DNA of 64,000 bases, taken from assembly GCA_910574475.1 (NCBI GenBank), contig CAJTAT010000004.1, positions 248,001-312,000 on the forward strand, given 5' to 3'. The notes beneath the pieces were generated by a model. That model searched no databases. It had not been told where the DNA came from and saw only the letters and a list, made by a program, of their open reading frames with translations. The first letter of the stretch is position 1; the number at the start of each line of letters is the position of its first letter. Position numbers and translations under genes: made by a program. This document shows positions 23,686 through 33,138 of this stretch, piece after piece. Source of the DNA: Clostridia bacterium. GTDB lineage: Bacteria > Bacillota > Clostridia > Lachnospirales > Lachnospiraceae.

Positions 23686-24369
23686 TCATGTAAACACTTT
23701 CGGCAGCCGAATGGTCTTTCTTCTCTTTTCTTCAGCTTTTGTGCGAAGTGCAAAAAAATCTGTGTGGTATATAAGTCGATTCATCAAAACTCCCAGAAGG
23801 ATGCCTGCAAACATATCCAGGGCAGAATGTTGCTTTAAAAATACAGTGGCCAGAATAATGGAACTCATTAAAAGGAACGAACCCCATCGGATCCAAATGT
23901 TTTTTCCAAGCTTATCATTTTTTACAACTGCCATATGCGCGGCAATTGAGTTGTATACATGAATACTGGGAAAAATATTTGTCGCTGTATCCACCTGATA
24001 CAAAATCTGTACAGCCAGAATGAAAATATTATTTCGCTCAAAGCTGGCAGGGCGTAACAGATGCCCATTGGGATAAACAGTAGATATGATCAAAAATAGT
24101 GTCATTCCCGTAAATAAAAATATGGAGTATTGGTAAAACTCTCGTTTGTTTTTGAAAAACAGATAAACAAACACAGCCGCAACATATAGAAACCACAGTA
24201 GATAAGGTACGATAAAACATTCTATAAAAGGTAACATATCGTCCAGCCCTGTATGAATCACATGATAAGGTTGATTAGCTCGGCTTTCCAACCAGATGAA
24301 CCAGGGCATATAAATCAGTGCGTAGAGCAAAACGAAAGAATGTTTATATCTCTGAAAAAATGACTTCAT
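23686..24369 (-). CDS. PAP2-superfamily membrane phosphatase
   Basis: A 227-residue protein with about five membrane helices. PAP2 motif 2 (FPSIHVYNSIAAH) and motif 3 (KQHSALDMFAGILLG) are clear; the first motif (KxxxxxxRP) is not evident, which occurs in inositolphosphotransferase-like members. Likely substrates are lipid phosphates such as undecaprenyl-PP or phosphatidate. It lies downstream of a lipid-kinase gene on the same strand, which fits phospholipid or isoprenoid phosphate turnover. Confidence 0.85.
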   Translation of the reverse strand: MKSFFQRYKHSFVLLYALIYMPWFIWLESRANQPYHVIHTGLDDMLPFIECFIVPYLLWFLYVAAVFVYLFFKNKREFYQYSIFLFTGMTLFLIISTVYPNGHLLRPASFERNNIFILAVQILYQVDTATNIFPSIHVYNSIAAHMAVVKNDKLGKNIWIRWGSFLLMSSIILATVFLKQHSALDMFAGILLGVLMNRLIYHTDFFALRTKAEEKRRKTIRLPKVFT

Positions 24370-24499
24370 ACTTTCATCTTCCTTTTCATATTTTAGTCAA
24401 TGACCTCATTCATTATATGAAAAGGAGTATATCACAATGAACTTTCTGGCACAATAATCTTTATAATATTTTAAGAAAAATTTTCGATTAATTATTATG

Positions 24500-25420
24500 T
24501 TATTTTCCTGCAATGACGGTCAGGACTTTCGGGATACAGGATACTTGAAAAGTGTTATGGATTGTAAAGGGTTCGCCATCTGCATGGAAGGGGATACCTC
24601 CTGTAAAATAGATCTCAGCAGATTTGACACGATAAATGTGGATACCGCGGAAAATCAGATGCTTTCCCCAAAAAGCTGTGGGAAACATCAGAGCGATGGT
24701 CAGCTTGCTCAAGCCTTCCACCACACACAGATCCAAAAGTCCATCGTCCGTCTGAGCATCAGGGCACATTTTTAATCCCCCTCCTTCATAGGAGCAGTTC
24801 ATGGCAGAGATAAAATAAGTATGTTTAAAGTGCAATTTGCCGTTTTCATCCAAAAGAAGCGTCATAGGAAATTTGCGGAACATTAAAATCTGCTTTAATG
24901 CAATTCCCACGTAAGTAAGCTTTCCTAGCTTTAAGCGATTTAGTAGATTCTTGAGAGGAGATGCAATGGCTTCATGGCAGACAGCAGCATCAAAGCCACA
25001 TCCACAGCTAACGGCAAAATAGTGCCTTCGCCCCCGATAACTTGCCAAACCTAAATCAATGGTACGGTAATAAGAGGGATGCAGGATATTATGAATCGCT
25101 GCCTCTGGGGAAATGGGAAGATCCAGGCTTCGGGCAAAATCATTGCTTGAGCCTGTTGGGATATAGGCAAAGGTTACTTTTGAAAAATCCTGAATACCGC
25201 CTATAATTTCATCGACGGTTCCATCGCCTCCTACTGCAACCAGGATGACGCGTGTGTTCCGAGAGGTGATCTCTCTCGCAAGCTGAGTAGCGTGATAACG
25301 ATAGGCGGTAAAAAATACCCGATACTCTACTTCTTCCTTCTCTAATATCTGTTCTACAGATCGCCAAACCAGCTTTCCTCTACCGGAACGGGAACTGGGG
25401 TTTACAATAAAATAGTACAT
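24500..25420 (-). CDS. Diacylglycerol kinase-family lipid kinase
   Basis: A 306-residue protein. The start at 25420 (MYYFIVNPSSRSGRG) is preferred over 25453 because GAGGAG lies just upstream of it. Nucleotide-binding motifs of the DagK/YegS/BmrU family are VNPSSRSGRG, VAVGGDGTVDEIIGG and IPTGSSNDFAR; the C-terminal beta-domain includes HADGEPF. It phosphorylates diacylglycerol or a related lipid alcohol. It is 130 bp upstream of the PAP2 gene on the same strand. Confidence 0.92.
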   Translation of the reverse strand: MYYFIVNPSSRSGRGKLVWRSVEQILEKEEVEYRVFFTAYRYHATQLAREITSRNTRVILVAVGGDGTVDEIIGGIQDFSKVTFAYIPTGSSNDFARSLDLPISPEAAIHNILHPSYYRTIDLGLASYRGRRHYFAVSCGCGFDAAVCHEAIASPLKNLLNRLKLGKLTYVGIALKQILMFRKFPMTLLLDENGKLHFKHTYFISAMNCSYEGGGLKMCPDAQTDDGLLDLCVVEGLSKLTIALMFPTAFWGKHLIFRGIHIYRVKSAEIYFTGGIPFHADGEPFTIHNTFQVSCIPKVLTVIAGK

Positions 25421-25566
25421 GGGGGTTCTCCTCTTTGGTGATATAGGTTGCACAGCTCATTGCTTTCGTGGACATTATATCATTTGAGCAATTTGGCTTC
25501 AAGCGGATTATCTTGTCAGTGGTCTAAGCTTAAGCGAAAGATTAGATGCCGGTGTAATATATATAT

Positions 25567-25595
25567 TTGACGGTTCAGAATATATCGTGTACAAT
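25567..25595 (+). promoter_or_regulatory. Sigma-A promoter of the FAD oxidoreductase gene
   Basis: TTGACG (25567-25572), a 17-bp spacer and TACAAT (25590-25595). It gives an 80-nt leader before the ATG at 25677. Confidence 0.75.
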
Positions 25596-25676
25596 AGGTT
25601 AAGTAACAGGTAACATAAATATTTAATTAAAGATAAAAAACAACAGAAAGAATAAAGTTAGAAAAAGGAGCTTTGG

Positions 25677-27233
25677 ATGAAGAAAGCAGTGATTATCGGT
25701 GCCGGCCCTGCAGGTGTGACAGCGGCATACGAATTGTTAAAACAGTCAAAAGAATATGAGGTTTTGGTTCTGGAAGAAAGTGAAGAGATCGGCGGTATCT
25801 CCAGGACAGTACGCTATCATGGCAATCGAATGGATATCGGCGGACACCGTTTCTTTTCCAAAGATGAGCGCGTGACAGACTGGTGGGACAAGCTAATGCC
25901 CCGTCAGGGACAGCCCTCCTTCGATGACAAAGTACTGGGACGAACTGTTCCTCTGGAGAAAAACGGGCCAGATCCTGAGAAGGAAGATCGGGTGATGCTG
26001 ACTCGAAACAGAGTGTCACGTATCTACTACCATAAAAGATTTTTTGATTATCCAATCAAGCTGAATATAAAGCTTTTTCGCGATATGGGGCTTGGGACAG
26101 CTATCGTGGCTGGCTTCAGCTATTTGAAAGCTGCGTTTAATAAGCTGCCGGAGGACTCCCTAGAGAACTTTTATGTGAATTGTTTCGGACGGAAGCTGTA
26201 CTCCATGTTTTTTGAGGGATATACAGAAAAACTTTGGGGACGCCACCCAAAAGAGATTGCGCCAGATTGGGGAGCTCAGAGGACGAAGGGCCTTTCGATT
26301 ATGGGTATCCTGAAGGATAACTTGCAAAAACTATTTCCAAATAAACAGGATAAAAAGCATGTACAGACTTCCCTGATTGAAGAGTTTAATTACCCCAAAT
26401 ACGGCCCTGGACAGCTCTGGGAGACAGCAGCAGCCGAGGTAGAGCAGATGGGCGGAGAGATCCGCAAAGGCTGTAAGGTGACAAAAGTCAACACAGCTAA
26501 TGGGAAGGTAGAAAGTCTTGTCTATGAGTGTAATGGCGAGGAAGTGACTGTAGAAGGAGACGTCTTTATTTCCTCCATGCCGGTAAAAGATCTTGTGGCA
26601 GGAATGAATAATGTGCCGGATGATATGGCAAAGATTGCGGCAGGACTTCCTTACCGGGATTTTGTAACTGTGGGCCTTCTGGTAAATAAATTGAATTTGA
26701 AAAATGAGACAAAGTTAAAAACTCTGAACAATATTGTTCCAGACTGTTGGATCTATGTGCAGGATGTGGGAGTGAAACTGGGACGTATCCAGATTTTTAA
26801 TAACTGGTCTCCTTATTTGGTGGCAGATCCAGAAAAAACAGTTTGGATTGGCCTAGAATACTTCTGTACTGAGGGTGATAAGTATTGGAAGTTAAGTGAA
26901 GAGAAATGGGTTAAATACGGAACGGCTGAGCTTCTTAAGATGGGTGTCATTTCCAGCGAACGGGATGTGCTGGATGCGCACAGAGAAAAGGTGAAAAAAG
27001 CTTATCCCGCGTATTTTGACACCTATGATCATATGGATGATTTGATTGGCTACCTAAATCAGTTCAGCAACCTCTACTGTGTGGGCCGTAACGGCCAGCA
27101 CCGTTATAACAATATGGATCATTCCATGGCTACTTCTTTTGAGGCGGTTGGTAATATATTGAGTGGCCGGGCAGATAAGAAAAATATTTGGAATGTGAAT
27201 ACAGAGAAAGAGTATCACGAAGAGAAGAAATAG
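25677..27233 (+). CDS. FAD-dependent amine oxidase/mutase-like protein
   Basis: A 518-residue flavoprotein. N-terminal dinucleotide motif [18 protein letters not shown], then [13 protein letters not shown] and the mutase-like [17 protein letters not shown]; the C-terminus carries a second FAD contact ([19 protein letters not shown]). It resembles the NAD(P)/FAD oxidoreductases annotated as protoporphyrinogen-oxidase-like or UDP-galactopyranose-mutase-like. The GHRFFSK and RYNNMDHSM motifs and the nearby glf and glycosyltransferase genes favour a role in surface-glycan precursors rather than heme. It is monocistronic by the flanking signals. Confidence 0.75.
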   Translation: MKKAVIIGAGPAGVTAAYELLKQSKEYEVLVLEESEEIGGISRTVRYHGNRMDIGGHRFFSKDERVTDWWDKLMPRQGQPSFDDKVLGRTVPLEKNGPDPEKEDRVMLTRNRVSRIYYHKRFFDYPIKLNIKLFRDMGLGTAIVAGFSYLKAAFNKLPEDSLENFYVNCFGRKLYSMFFEGYTEKLWGRHPKEIAPDWGAQRTKGLSIMGILKDNLQKLFPNKQDKKHVQTSLIEEFNYPKYGPGQLWETAAAEVEQMGGEIRKGCKVTKVNTANGKVESLVYECNGEEVTVEGDVFISSMPVKDLVAGMNNVPDDMAKIAAGLPYRDFVTVGLLVNKLNLKNETKLKTLNNIVPDCWIYVQDVGVKLGRIQIFNNWSPYLVADPEKTVWIGLEYFCTEGDKYWKLSEEKWVKYGTAELLKMGVISSERDVLDAHREKVKKAYPAYFDTYDHMDDLIGYLNQFSNLYCVGRNGQHRYNNMDHSMATSFEAVGNILSGRADKKNIWNVNTEKEYHEEKK

Positions 27234-27292
27234 AGCTTGAATTCTGTGATGAGAGACGCTTCACAGGATATGTGGTGATTTACAGATAACAT

Positions 27293-27321
27293 GAGCCATA
27301 GGAATTGTTTTCCTATGGCTC
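27293..27321. terminator. Hairpin between convergent genes
   Basis: GAGCCATAGGA (27293-27303) pairs with TCCTATGGCTC (27311-27321), a perfect 11-bp stem. It lacks a T-run on the plus strand, so it is a weak intrinsic terminator by rule, but it sits where the oxidoreductase and transporter genes converge. Confidence 0.5.
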
Positions 27322-27354
27322 AAAAACTTTAAAATGTAATTGTCTCAGAGAATA

Positions 27355-28728
27355 TTATGCACCAAACTTCTGCCAATACCCCATTACAAAGATGAACAAT
27401 ACAATCAACGGAAGAATGTAACTTACATAAAATCTTGCCCATTTTGGGAATTTCACGCCCTTTCCGGCATCGGCTTCAGCGATAAAATTCTTCCATCCCC
27501 AACCATAGCGACTGGTACAGAAAAGCAGGTATACAAGACTTCCCAGAGGAAGTAGGTTATTGGATACAATGAAATCCTCCAGATCCTGAATGGTGCTTCC
27601 TGCTCCCAGAGGGGCAAAACTGCTCCAAAGGTTAAAACCGAGGACACAAGGCATGGAAAGAACCAGAATCAGAATTAAGTTTATGATAACAGCTTTCTTC
27701 CGGCTCCAGCCCCACAGGTCGATGGCAAAGCTGATAATATTTTCAAATACAGCAATAATCGTAGACAGGGCAGCAAAGCTCATAAAGAGGAAGAAAAGAG
27801 TTCCCCACAGCCTTCCACCTGCCATCTGGTTAAAAATATTGGGAAGAGTCACAAATACAAGACCCGGTCCTTCGCCTGGATCTACATGGAAGGCAAAGCA
27901 GGCTGGGAATATTACCAGTCCGGCCATCAGTGCAATTATGGTATCCAGGATACAAATATTTAGGGATTCTCCCATCAAAGTTCTCTCTTTACTGATATAG
28001 CTTCCGAAAATGGCCATAGCGCCTATTCCGAGGCTTAGAGTAAAGAACGATTGCCCCATAGCTGCAAATACCACTTCTCCGAATCCATAACTAGCGGCCC
28101 TGCTAAAATCAGGCACCAGGTAAAAACGCAGACCTTCAGAGGCTCCTTCCAGTGTAACGCTGCGGACACACAGAATTAAGAGAATTACAAAGAGAAAGGC
28201 CATCATAATCTTGGTGATGCGTTCTACTCCGTTTCTAAGTCCAAGGCTACAGATACCAAAGCTTAATAACACAGTGACAACCATCCAGAAAGTCATAGGG
28301 ACAGGCTCAGAAAGGGTACCTGTAAAGACGGCGCCTACTTCGTCCGGTGTGAGCCCCGTAAAAGTTCCAGATATCATTTTGTATACATAAGCCAACATCC
28401 ATCCGCCGACTGTAGTATAAAACATCATTAACAGGTAATTTCCAGCCATGGCAGCATAGCCTTCCAGATGCCATTTAGTACCTTTAGGCTCCAGAACATG
28501 GAAGCTGCGGGCTGCTGATTTCTGACTGGCACGTCCCACAGCAAACTCCATTGCCATAACGGGCATACCCAGAATAACTAGGAACACAAGATAAATCAGT
28601 ACAAATGCGGCTCCTCCGTATTTTCCAGTGATATATGGAAAGCGCCAGACATTGCCAAGTCCAACTGCACATCCAGCTGAGATTAAGATAAATCCAAGCC
28701 GAGATGAGAATTTTTCACGTTTTTCCAT
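27355..28728 (-). CDS. Sodium-dependent neurotransmitter-type (NSS) transporter
   Basis: A 457-residue polytopic protein of the SNF/NSS (LeuT-fold) family. The first helix carries the signature CAVGLGNVWRFPYITGKYGGAAF with the unwound sodium/substrate site, followed by MAMEFAVGRASQKS. About 11-12 helices are expected. It imports amino acids or related compounds with Na+; bacterial members of this length often use tryptophan, tyrosine or branched-chain amino acids. The substrate is unassigned. It is transcribed divergently from the following two-component pair. Confidence 0.93.
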   Translation of the reverse strand: MEKREKFSSRLGFILISAGCAVGLGNVWRFPYITGKYGGAAFVLIYLVFLVILGMPVMAMEFAVGRASQKSAARSFHVLEPKGTKWHLEGYAAMAGNYLLMMFYTTVGGWMLAYVYKMISGTFTGLTPDEVGAVFTGTLSEPVPMTFWMVVTVLLSFGICSLGLRNGVERITKIMMAFLFVILLILCVRSVTLEGASEGLRFYLVPDFSRAASYGFGEVVFAAMGQSFFTLSLGIGAMAIFGSYISKERTLMGESLNICILDTIIALMAGLVIFPACFAFHVDPGEGPGLVFVTLPNIFNQMAGGRLWGTLFFLFMSFAALSTIIAVFENIISFAIDLWGWSRKKAVIINLILILVLSMPCVLGFNLWSSFAPLGAGSTIQDLEDFIVSNNLLPLGSLVYLLFCTSRYGWGWKNFIAEADAGKGVKFPKWARFYVSYILPLIVLFIFVMGYWQKFGA

Positions 28729-28856
28729 TGCATTTTCTCCCTTTTTGTTTTGCTCTGCTCATGCAGTCAGAACCTTGAGATATATATCATTCACAACTGA
28801 CCACACGGCATGCAGATTGATCATAACAAAGAAGCGTTGATACGTCAAATGATTTG

Positions 28857-28885
28857 TTGACTTTGGGGAAAGATCATGGTACTTT
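28857..28885 (+). promoter_or_regulatory. Promoter with overlapping dyad before the LytTR regulator
   Basis: TTGACT (28857-28862), a 17-bp spacer and TACTTT (28880-28885). GTCAA (28844-28848) and TTGAC (28857-28861) form an inverted repeat that covers the -35, possibly a regulator site. Confidence 0.5.
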
Positions 28886-28938
28886 AAAGCTTAATTTAAT
28901 ATCCAATTTATGAAATGTTGTGGATGAGGAGAATATAG

Positions 28939-29637
28939 ATGCTAAAGATTGCTATATGTGAAGACGAAAAATATATATTAAAAAAGCTGTTTGAAAAGGT
29001 AGAAAAATATACAAAAGAAAAACATTTGCAAGCACATATTCATACCTATATTTCTGGTGAAGAACTATTAAAAGAAACAATAAATTTTGATATTGTTCTT
29101 TTAGACATGATCCTTCCAGGCATCAAAGGACTGGAAGTGGCAAAAAAGCTTTGTAATAAGAGTAGTATTATTTTTATAACCTCTTATGGAGAATATGCTC
29201 TGGATGCATTTGAGATTGATGCAGTACATTATTTGCTGAAACCAGTTACCCAGGAACATCTCTATTCAGCATTGGATAGGGCAGTATACCGATTGGAGCA
29301 GGCAGATAATAAATCACTTATTTTTGAAAAAGCAGGAAAAACTCAGGTGATTCCTCTACATGATATTTTGTATGGTGAAGTATTTAACCATCAAATATAT
29401 ATTCACACAGTACAGGGTACCTATGATTATCCGGGAACCTTGAATGGATTAGAAAAGGAATTAGATGAGCGATTCTTTCGATGCCATAGAAGCGTTATTT
29501 TGAATATGAGACATATAGTTGGACAGGAAAAGGGAATGGCGATGATATCGAATGGAGACAAATTATTTGTATCAAGAAGAAAACAAGCTGAGTTTATGGA
29601 AAAGTTATTACAATATTTAAAAAAAGAGGTCATTTAG
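28939..29637 (+). CDS. LytTR-family response regulator (AgrA-like)
   Basis: A 232-residue protein. The receiver domain (1-120) has acidic residues in CEDE, the phosphoacceptor Asp in IVLLDMILPG (about residue 57) and Lys in LLKPV. The LytTR DNA-binding domain (about 130-230) has FFRCHRSVILNMRHI. The stop is adjacent to the histidine-kinase start (TAG then ATG). Regulators of this type control quorum sensing, bacteriocins or metabolite uptake. Neither agrB nor agrD is nearby. Confidence 0.93.
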   Translation: MLKIAICEDEKYILKKLFEKVEKYTKEKHLQAHIHTYISGEELLKETINFDIVLLDMILPGIKGLEVAKKLCNKSSIIFITSYGEYALDAFEIDAVHYLLKPVTQEHLYSALDRAVYRLEQADNKSLIFEKAGKTQVIPLHDILYGEVFNHQIYIHTVQGTYDYPGTLNGLEKELDERFFRCHRSVILNMRHIVGQEKGMAMISNGDKLFVSRRKQAEFMEKLLQYLKKEVI

Positions 29638-30963
29638 ATGGGTGATATAGAAATTCTGTCAGTTGGATTTTATATCTGGTGGTTACTGGTGAATGGCTGC
29701 CTTTATACTGCAGAATTCCATTTTATACAGAGCTTTACTGGAATTCGGGGAAAAAGGCATATGATACTATATGTTGGGATAAGTGTACTATGCACATTTT
29801 TGGTCATGTATTACCAGAGCCCGGGGATAGTAAGATTGATTCTGCACATGGGGATTATCCTCGGTTTTTCCAAATATCAGCTGGGTATGAAGTGGAGGGA
29901 CATGATTGCTCCGGCAATGATTGTTTTAACGCTCTTCACTTTTATGGAAGGGTTTCAGACTGTTTTTATGCGCTGGCTGGCAGACCAAAAGATTGGGCCT
30001 TGGGCAGGGATCCCGGTACAGATGCTCTTATCCGGGGGATTAACATTATTATTGATTCTGACATTACGCTTTGTGTCTAAAAAGTATTCCTGTCATACAG
30101 GTCAGGAAAAAATGTTATCTCATCTCTATCTATTACTTTTTCCATGTATTTTTATAGTATGGGTGATCCGCAGCGGACTTGGCCTGGATATGTGGGTGAA
30201 TCGCAATTTGTCAACCAATCAGGCTTTCATGAATCCAACCAACCTTTGGGCTTTGCTGTGGATTCTGGGAACCTGCGCTATATTTTTTATTCTTTTAAAT
30301 CTGGTTAGCAGAATCAATGCAATATCGATTCAGGAAGCAGAGCAAAAGAGCCTGGAGGCTCAAATAAGAAAACAGAATACATATTTAGAAGAAGCAAAAA
30401 AGAGGAACCAGCAATATCGCATGTTTCAGCACGATATCCAAAATCACTTCTTGGTCTTGTCAGGATTGATTCATGAAAAGAACTATGATGAAGCAGAAAA
30501 GTATTTTGAGAAACTACACAGAATATCTGACAAATTGCTTGTCGGCATAGAAACGGGAAATCCAGTGATCGATATCTTGTTAAATGAAAAGATAAACTTT
30601 GCAAAGCTCAATCATATTGAGGTGAAACACGAGGTGCAGATTCCTTCCGGTTGCTCTGTGGAGGATATGGATTTGTGTGTGATTCTGGCAAATGCAATAG
30701 ACAATGCAGTACAGGCATGTGTGAAAGGCGTGAACGGACAGCCTGTCATATCAATTTTTCTTCGGAAGAGACACAATTTCTTGATTATTGAAGTGACAAA
30801 TACAATGCACTTGGAACATGAAACCTTAAAGTATGGAACAGGGTTGAAAAATATACAGCATATGGTTGAAAAGTATGAGGGAACCATGGAGATAGAAATG
30901 GGCGGAGGGTCTTTCAGACTGACAATTTTACTGTGTCTGCAACCGTTTACGAAGGCAAACTGA
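29638..30963 (+). CDS. GHKL-domain sensor histidine kinase (AgrC-like)
   Basis: A 441-residue protein with about six N-terminal membrane helices (about 8-230), a coiled coil (240-265) and a GHKL ATPase domain (about 330-438). The phosphoacceptor region is MFQHDIQNHFLVLSGLI (His near 266), the N-box is CVILANAIDNAVQAC, and the G-box is KYGTGLKNIQHMVEKYEG. It pairs with the LytTR regulator immediately upstream. The membrane sensor suggests a peptide or lipophilic signal; the ligand is unknown. Confidence 0.92.
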   Translation: MGDIEILSVGFYIWWLLVNGCLYTAEFHFIQSFTGIRGKRHMILYVGISVLCTFLVMYYQSPGIVRLILHMGIILGFSKYQLGMKWRDMIAPAMIVLTLFTFMEGFQTVFMRWLADQKIGPWAGIPVQMLLSGGLTLLLILTLRFVSKKYSCHTGQEKMLSHLYLLLFPCIFIVWVIRSGLGLDMWVNRNLSTNQAFMNPTNLWALLWILGTCAIFFILLNLVSRINAISIQEAEQKSLEAQIRKQNTYLEEAKKRNQQYRMFQHDIQNHFLVLSGLIHEKNYDEAEKYFEKLHRISDKLLVGIETGNPVIDILLNEKINFAKLNHIEVKHEVQIPSGCSVEDMDLCVILANAIDNAVQACVKGVNGQPVISIFLRKRHNFLIIEVTNTMHLEHETLKYGTGLKNIQHMVEKYEGTMEIEMGGGSFRLTILLCLQPFTKAN

Positions 30964-31042
30964 CCGTTGGCGAAGACATGGTTGTCATGGTTAAAATACG
31001 ATCCGATAGATAGAATGAATATAAAAACGGAGGTAGAAAACC

Positions 31043-31459
31043 ATGGTAAATCATGTAAAACAAAATTATGTAAATCCATTAACGATGATGAAAAGCAGCA
31101 AGCAGGAAAAACATTTCCATTTGGGAAAGATGAACACAGATGAAAAAAGGCAAAAGGCTTTGGAAGCCAAAAAACAATCCATTCAAAATTCACTACTCCT
31201 TCTAAAGGGCGGCTCTGGTAATGGGGAAGCTTCAGAAGAAAGTATCGAATTGCTGGAAAAGAAGCTGGAAGAAGTTACGAATGAGATTAAGACAAACAGG
31301 CAGGTATCATCAGAGGGGATGGAAGAAAAAGAGGAGCTTATTATGCAGCCTGATTTTGACAGGTATACAAAAAAGGAGGACGAGGAGTCCATGGGATGTT
31401 ATAGAGTTGTGCGGGAGGATAATAGGGATTATAAAATAGAATATGGTGAAGTGGATTGA
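31043..31459 (+). CDS. Uncharacterised charged protein
   Basis: A 138-residue, highly charged, soluble protein with no recognised domain. It has a strong GGAGG ribosome binding site 9 bp before the ATG. Residues about 47-90 look helical (SESIELLEKKLEEVTNEIK) and the C-terminus is acidic with a YRVVREDNRDYKIEYGE segment. It lies 80 bp after the histidine kinase and before a strong terminator, so it may be the last gene of the two-component operon. Function unknown. Confidence 0.6.
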   Translation: MVNHVKQNYVNPLTMMKSSKQEKHFHLGKMNTDEKRQKALEAKKQSIQNSLLLLKGGSGNGEASEESIELLEKKLEEVTNEIKTNRQVSSEGMEEKEELIMQPDFDRYTKKEDEESMGCYRVVREDNRDYKIEYGEVD

Positions 31460-31473
31460 AAGAAGTCTATTAT

Positions 31474-31525
31474 AAAAGAGGGGGCGCTATCATTTATGAT
31501 TGATGATTTTGTGCCTCCTCTTTTC
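31474..31525. terminator. Bidirectional terminator
   Basis: AAAAGAGG (31474-31481) with CCTCTTTT (31517-31524), supported by inner pairing of ATCAT with ATGAT; T-rich on both outer sides. It separates the convergent unknown gene and the DUF2142-like gene. Confidence 0.8.
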
Positions 31526-31533
31526 ATATAGCT

Positions 31534-32943
31534 TTATTCTTCAATAAAAGAGCCCTCGATGGTATAAATGGTCGCTTTAGACTTATCCTCTACATCCCGA
31601 TAAGCCGGCCACATAATTTTCACCACGCAGAACAGCAATACGCCTGCAACCCATAGACATACAAGACGAACTCCAATTGTAAGCAGACGTTTCCAGCTCT
31701 CCCCACCAGATTTTGCGAGCTTTTCTATCAAAAAGGAAAGCCCCGACACCACATAGTACATAAAGGGCACTAACATTGGCATACTGTAGCGTCCCTGAGG
31801 CTGATAATCTGTAGCATAAGAATACCAGAAGTTCAAAAAATTTGGAACTAGGATAGCGACAATAAGTCCCAAATGCAGGGAAAGAGAAGCAACATTAACC
31901 GCTTGTTTTTTCTTTAAAATAATACTTGCCACAAGACCCAATCCACCTGCCAGAAACAACAGTTCATAACCCACATACATCCACCAACGGAGCGTATACC
32001 AGAAAGGCCCCAGCACTCCAATAAAACTTTTCAGCACAGAGGCGGCCCAACCCGAGTGAAACAACATATTCCACACAGAAAGCCCCTGGTTTTTAAAAGT
32101 CTGGCGGTTGGAAGGTTTCAACATATCCAGAGCATACTTCTCCGCATACACATCTTGTGTCCGCAGCCCTAAGATATCCCCATCATACAGAAAATAGTTG
32201 CGCACGAACCACCAGCCCGCCAGCACAAGGACAAGGACAAGAATCAGAACTCCCTTTTTCCAAAAATCTTTCCAACATGGTTCTCCTCTGCGGTTCCTTT
32301 CTAGAAAAGTCCCGCCGAATACAAGCACGCTGCTGATCAAAAAACCATAGGCATTATAATAAGAGAGAATACAGATGGAAAGACTCACTGCAAGCCATAT
32401 GCAAGTGCTTATGGAAAAAGAATCCTCCATACCCTTTAAAAGATAATAAAGAATCATAGCCGTGGCCATCAGGGCCATAGAATCACAATTTAAATAGGTA
32501 AATAAAAAGCCGGCCTGAGGAAGGCATACTGTCATCAAAAGGAACAGCCAACGGATTTCCTCTGATTTAAAAAGCTTTTTACCAAGGGCATATACATAAC
32601 CTGCAAATACCAAACCGCACAGAATACTAGCCAGCCTCCCGATAAATAACAGTGAAAATGCATCTCTTGTAAAAAACATTCCCACACGAATAAAAAGAGC
32701 TTCCAACATCTGCGGAAGTATGGGACGAAATCCATAAGTAAAGCCCCAGGAATAGTCCATAATTTCCTGCTGATAACCGGTAGGAAGCTTTCCATACTCT
32801 ATGATATATTCTACAATCCGGGAACGCATAGACTCATCCGGTCCTTCATTAAAAGGCAAGATAAAGGCCCAGACAAGCCACACGCTGAGAATAAAAGCAA
32901 AAAATAACAGCTCCAGCCATGTCTCTGTCACAAATTTTTTCAT
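31534..32943 (-). CDS. DUF2142-like / GT-C-type multipass membrane protein
   Basis: A 469-residue protein with about ten membrane helices. An acidic motif after the first helix, PFNEGPDESMRSRIVEYI, resembles the Asp/Glu motif in the first extracellular loop of GT-C glycosyltransferases and DUF2142 proteins. The C-terminal region contains YQPQGRYSMPMLVPFMYYV, similar to the GRYFIPFMLAF segment of the DUF2142 protein at 57556. It is probably a polyprenyl-phosphate-sugar-dependent glycosyltransferase for cell-surface polymers. Monocistronic on the minus strand. Confidence 0.7.
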   Translation of the reverse strand: MKKFVTETWLELLFFAFILSVWLVWAFILPFNEGPDESMRSRIVEYIIEYGKLPTGYQQEIMDYSWGFTYGFRPILPQMLEALFIRVGMFFTRDAFSLLFIGRLASILCGLVFAGYVYALGKKLFKSEEIRWLFLLMTVCLPQAGFLFTYLNCDSMALMATAMILYYLLKGMEDSFSISTCIWLAVSLSICILSYYNAYGFLISSVLVFGGTFLERNRRGEPCWKDFWKKGVLILVLVLVLAGWWFVRNYFLYDGDILGLRTQDVYAEKYALDMLKPSNRQTFKNQGLSVWNMLFHSGWAASVLKSFIGVLGPFWYTLRWWMYVGYELLFLAGGLGLVASIILKKKQAVNVASLSLHLGLIVAILVPNFLNFWYSYATDYQPQGRYSMPMLVPFMYYVVSGLSFLIEKLAKSGGESWKRLLTIGVRLVCLWVAGVLLFCVVKIMWPAYRDVEDKSKATIYTIEGSFIEE

Positions 32944-33041
32944 CAGATATCATCCTTCGTAAGCTTAAGATACGGCTATTATAACAATTTCAAGGTTGAA
33001 ATACAAGGACGATTGAAATGATAAATTATAGAGACAGGGTA

Positions 33042-33070
33042 TTGTTTTTTTATCATAAAAGTTATAAGAT
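33042..33070 (+). promoter_or_regulatory. Promoter of queT
   Basis: TTGTTT (33042-33047), a 17-bp spacer and TAAGAT (33065-33070); a partial consensus match, placed about 24 bp before the riboswitch. Confidence 0.45.
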
Positions 33071-33093
33071 ATGGGATAGATTCCAGAGGAATC

Positions 33094-33136
33094 CGTGTGT
33101 TCGAAACCATCCACACGTAAAAGAAAACTAAGGAGA
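33094..33136 (+). ncRNA. PreQ1-I riboswitch
   Basis: Stem P1 CGTGTG (33094-33099) with CACACG (33112-33117), a 12-nt loop TTCGAAACCATC, and the A-rich tail AAAAGAAAACTAAGGAG that would dock into the stem and hide the ribosome binding site. The loop length and the AAAACTAAGGA tail match the preQ1-I class. The tail contains the queT ribosome binding site, so control is probably translational: preQ1 binding represses uptake. Confidence 0.85.
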
Positions 33137-33138
33137 GA

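Noticed and set aside
28939..31459. A full agr quorum-sensing locus
   Set aside because: No AgrB-like protease or AgrD-like peptide was found; the downstream 138-residue protein has no precursor-peptide features.
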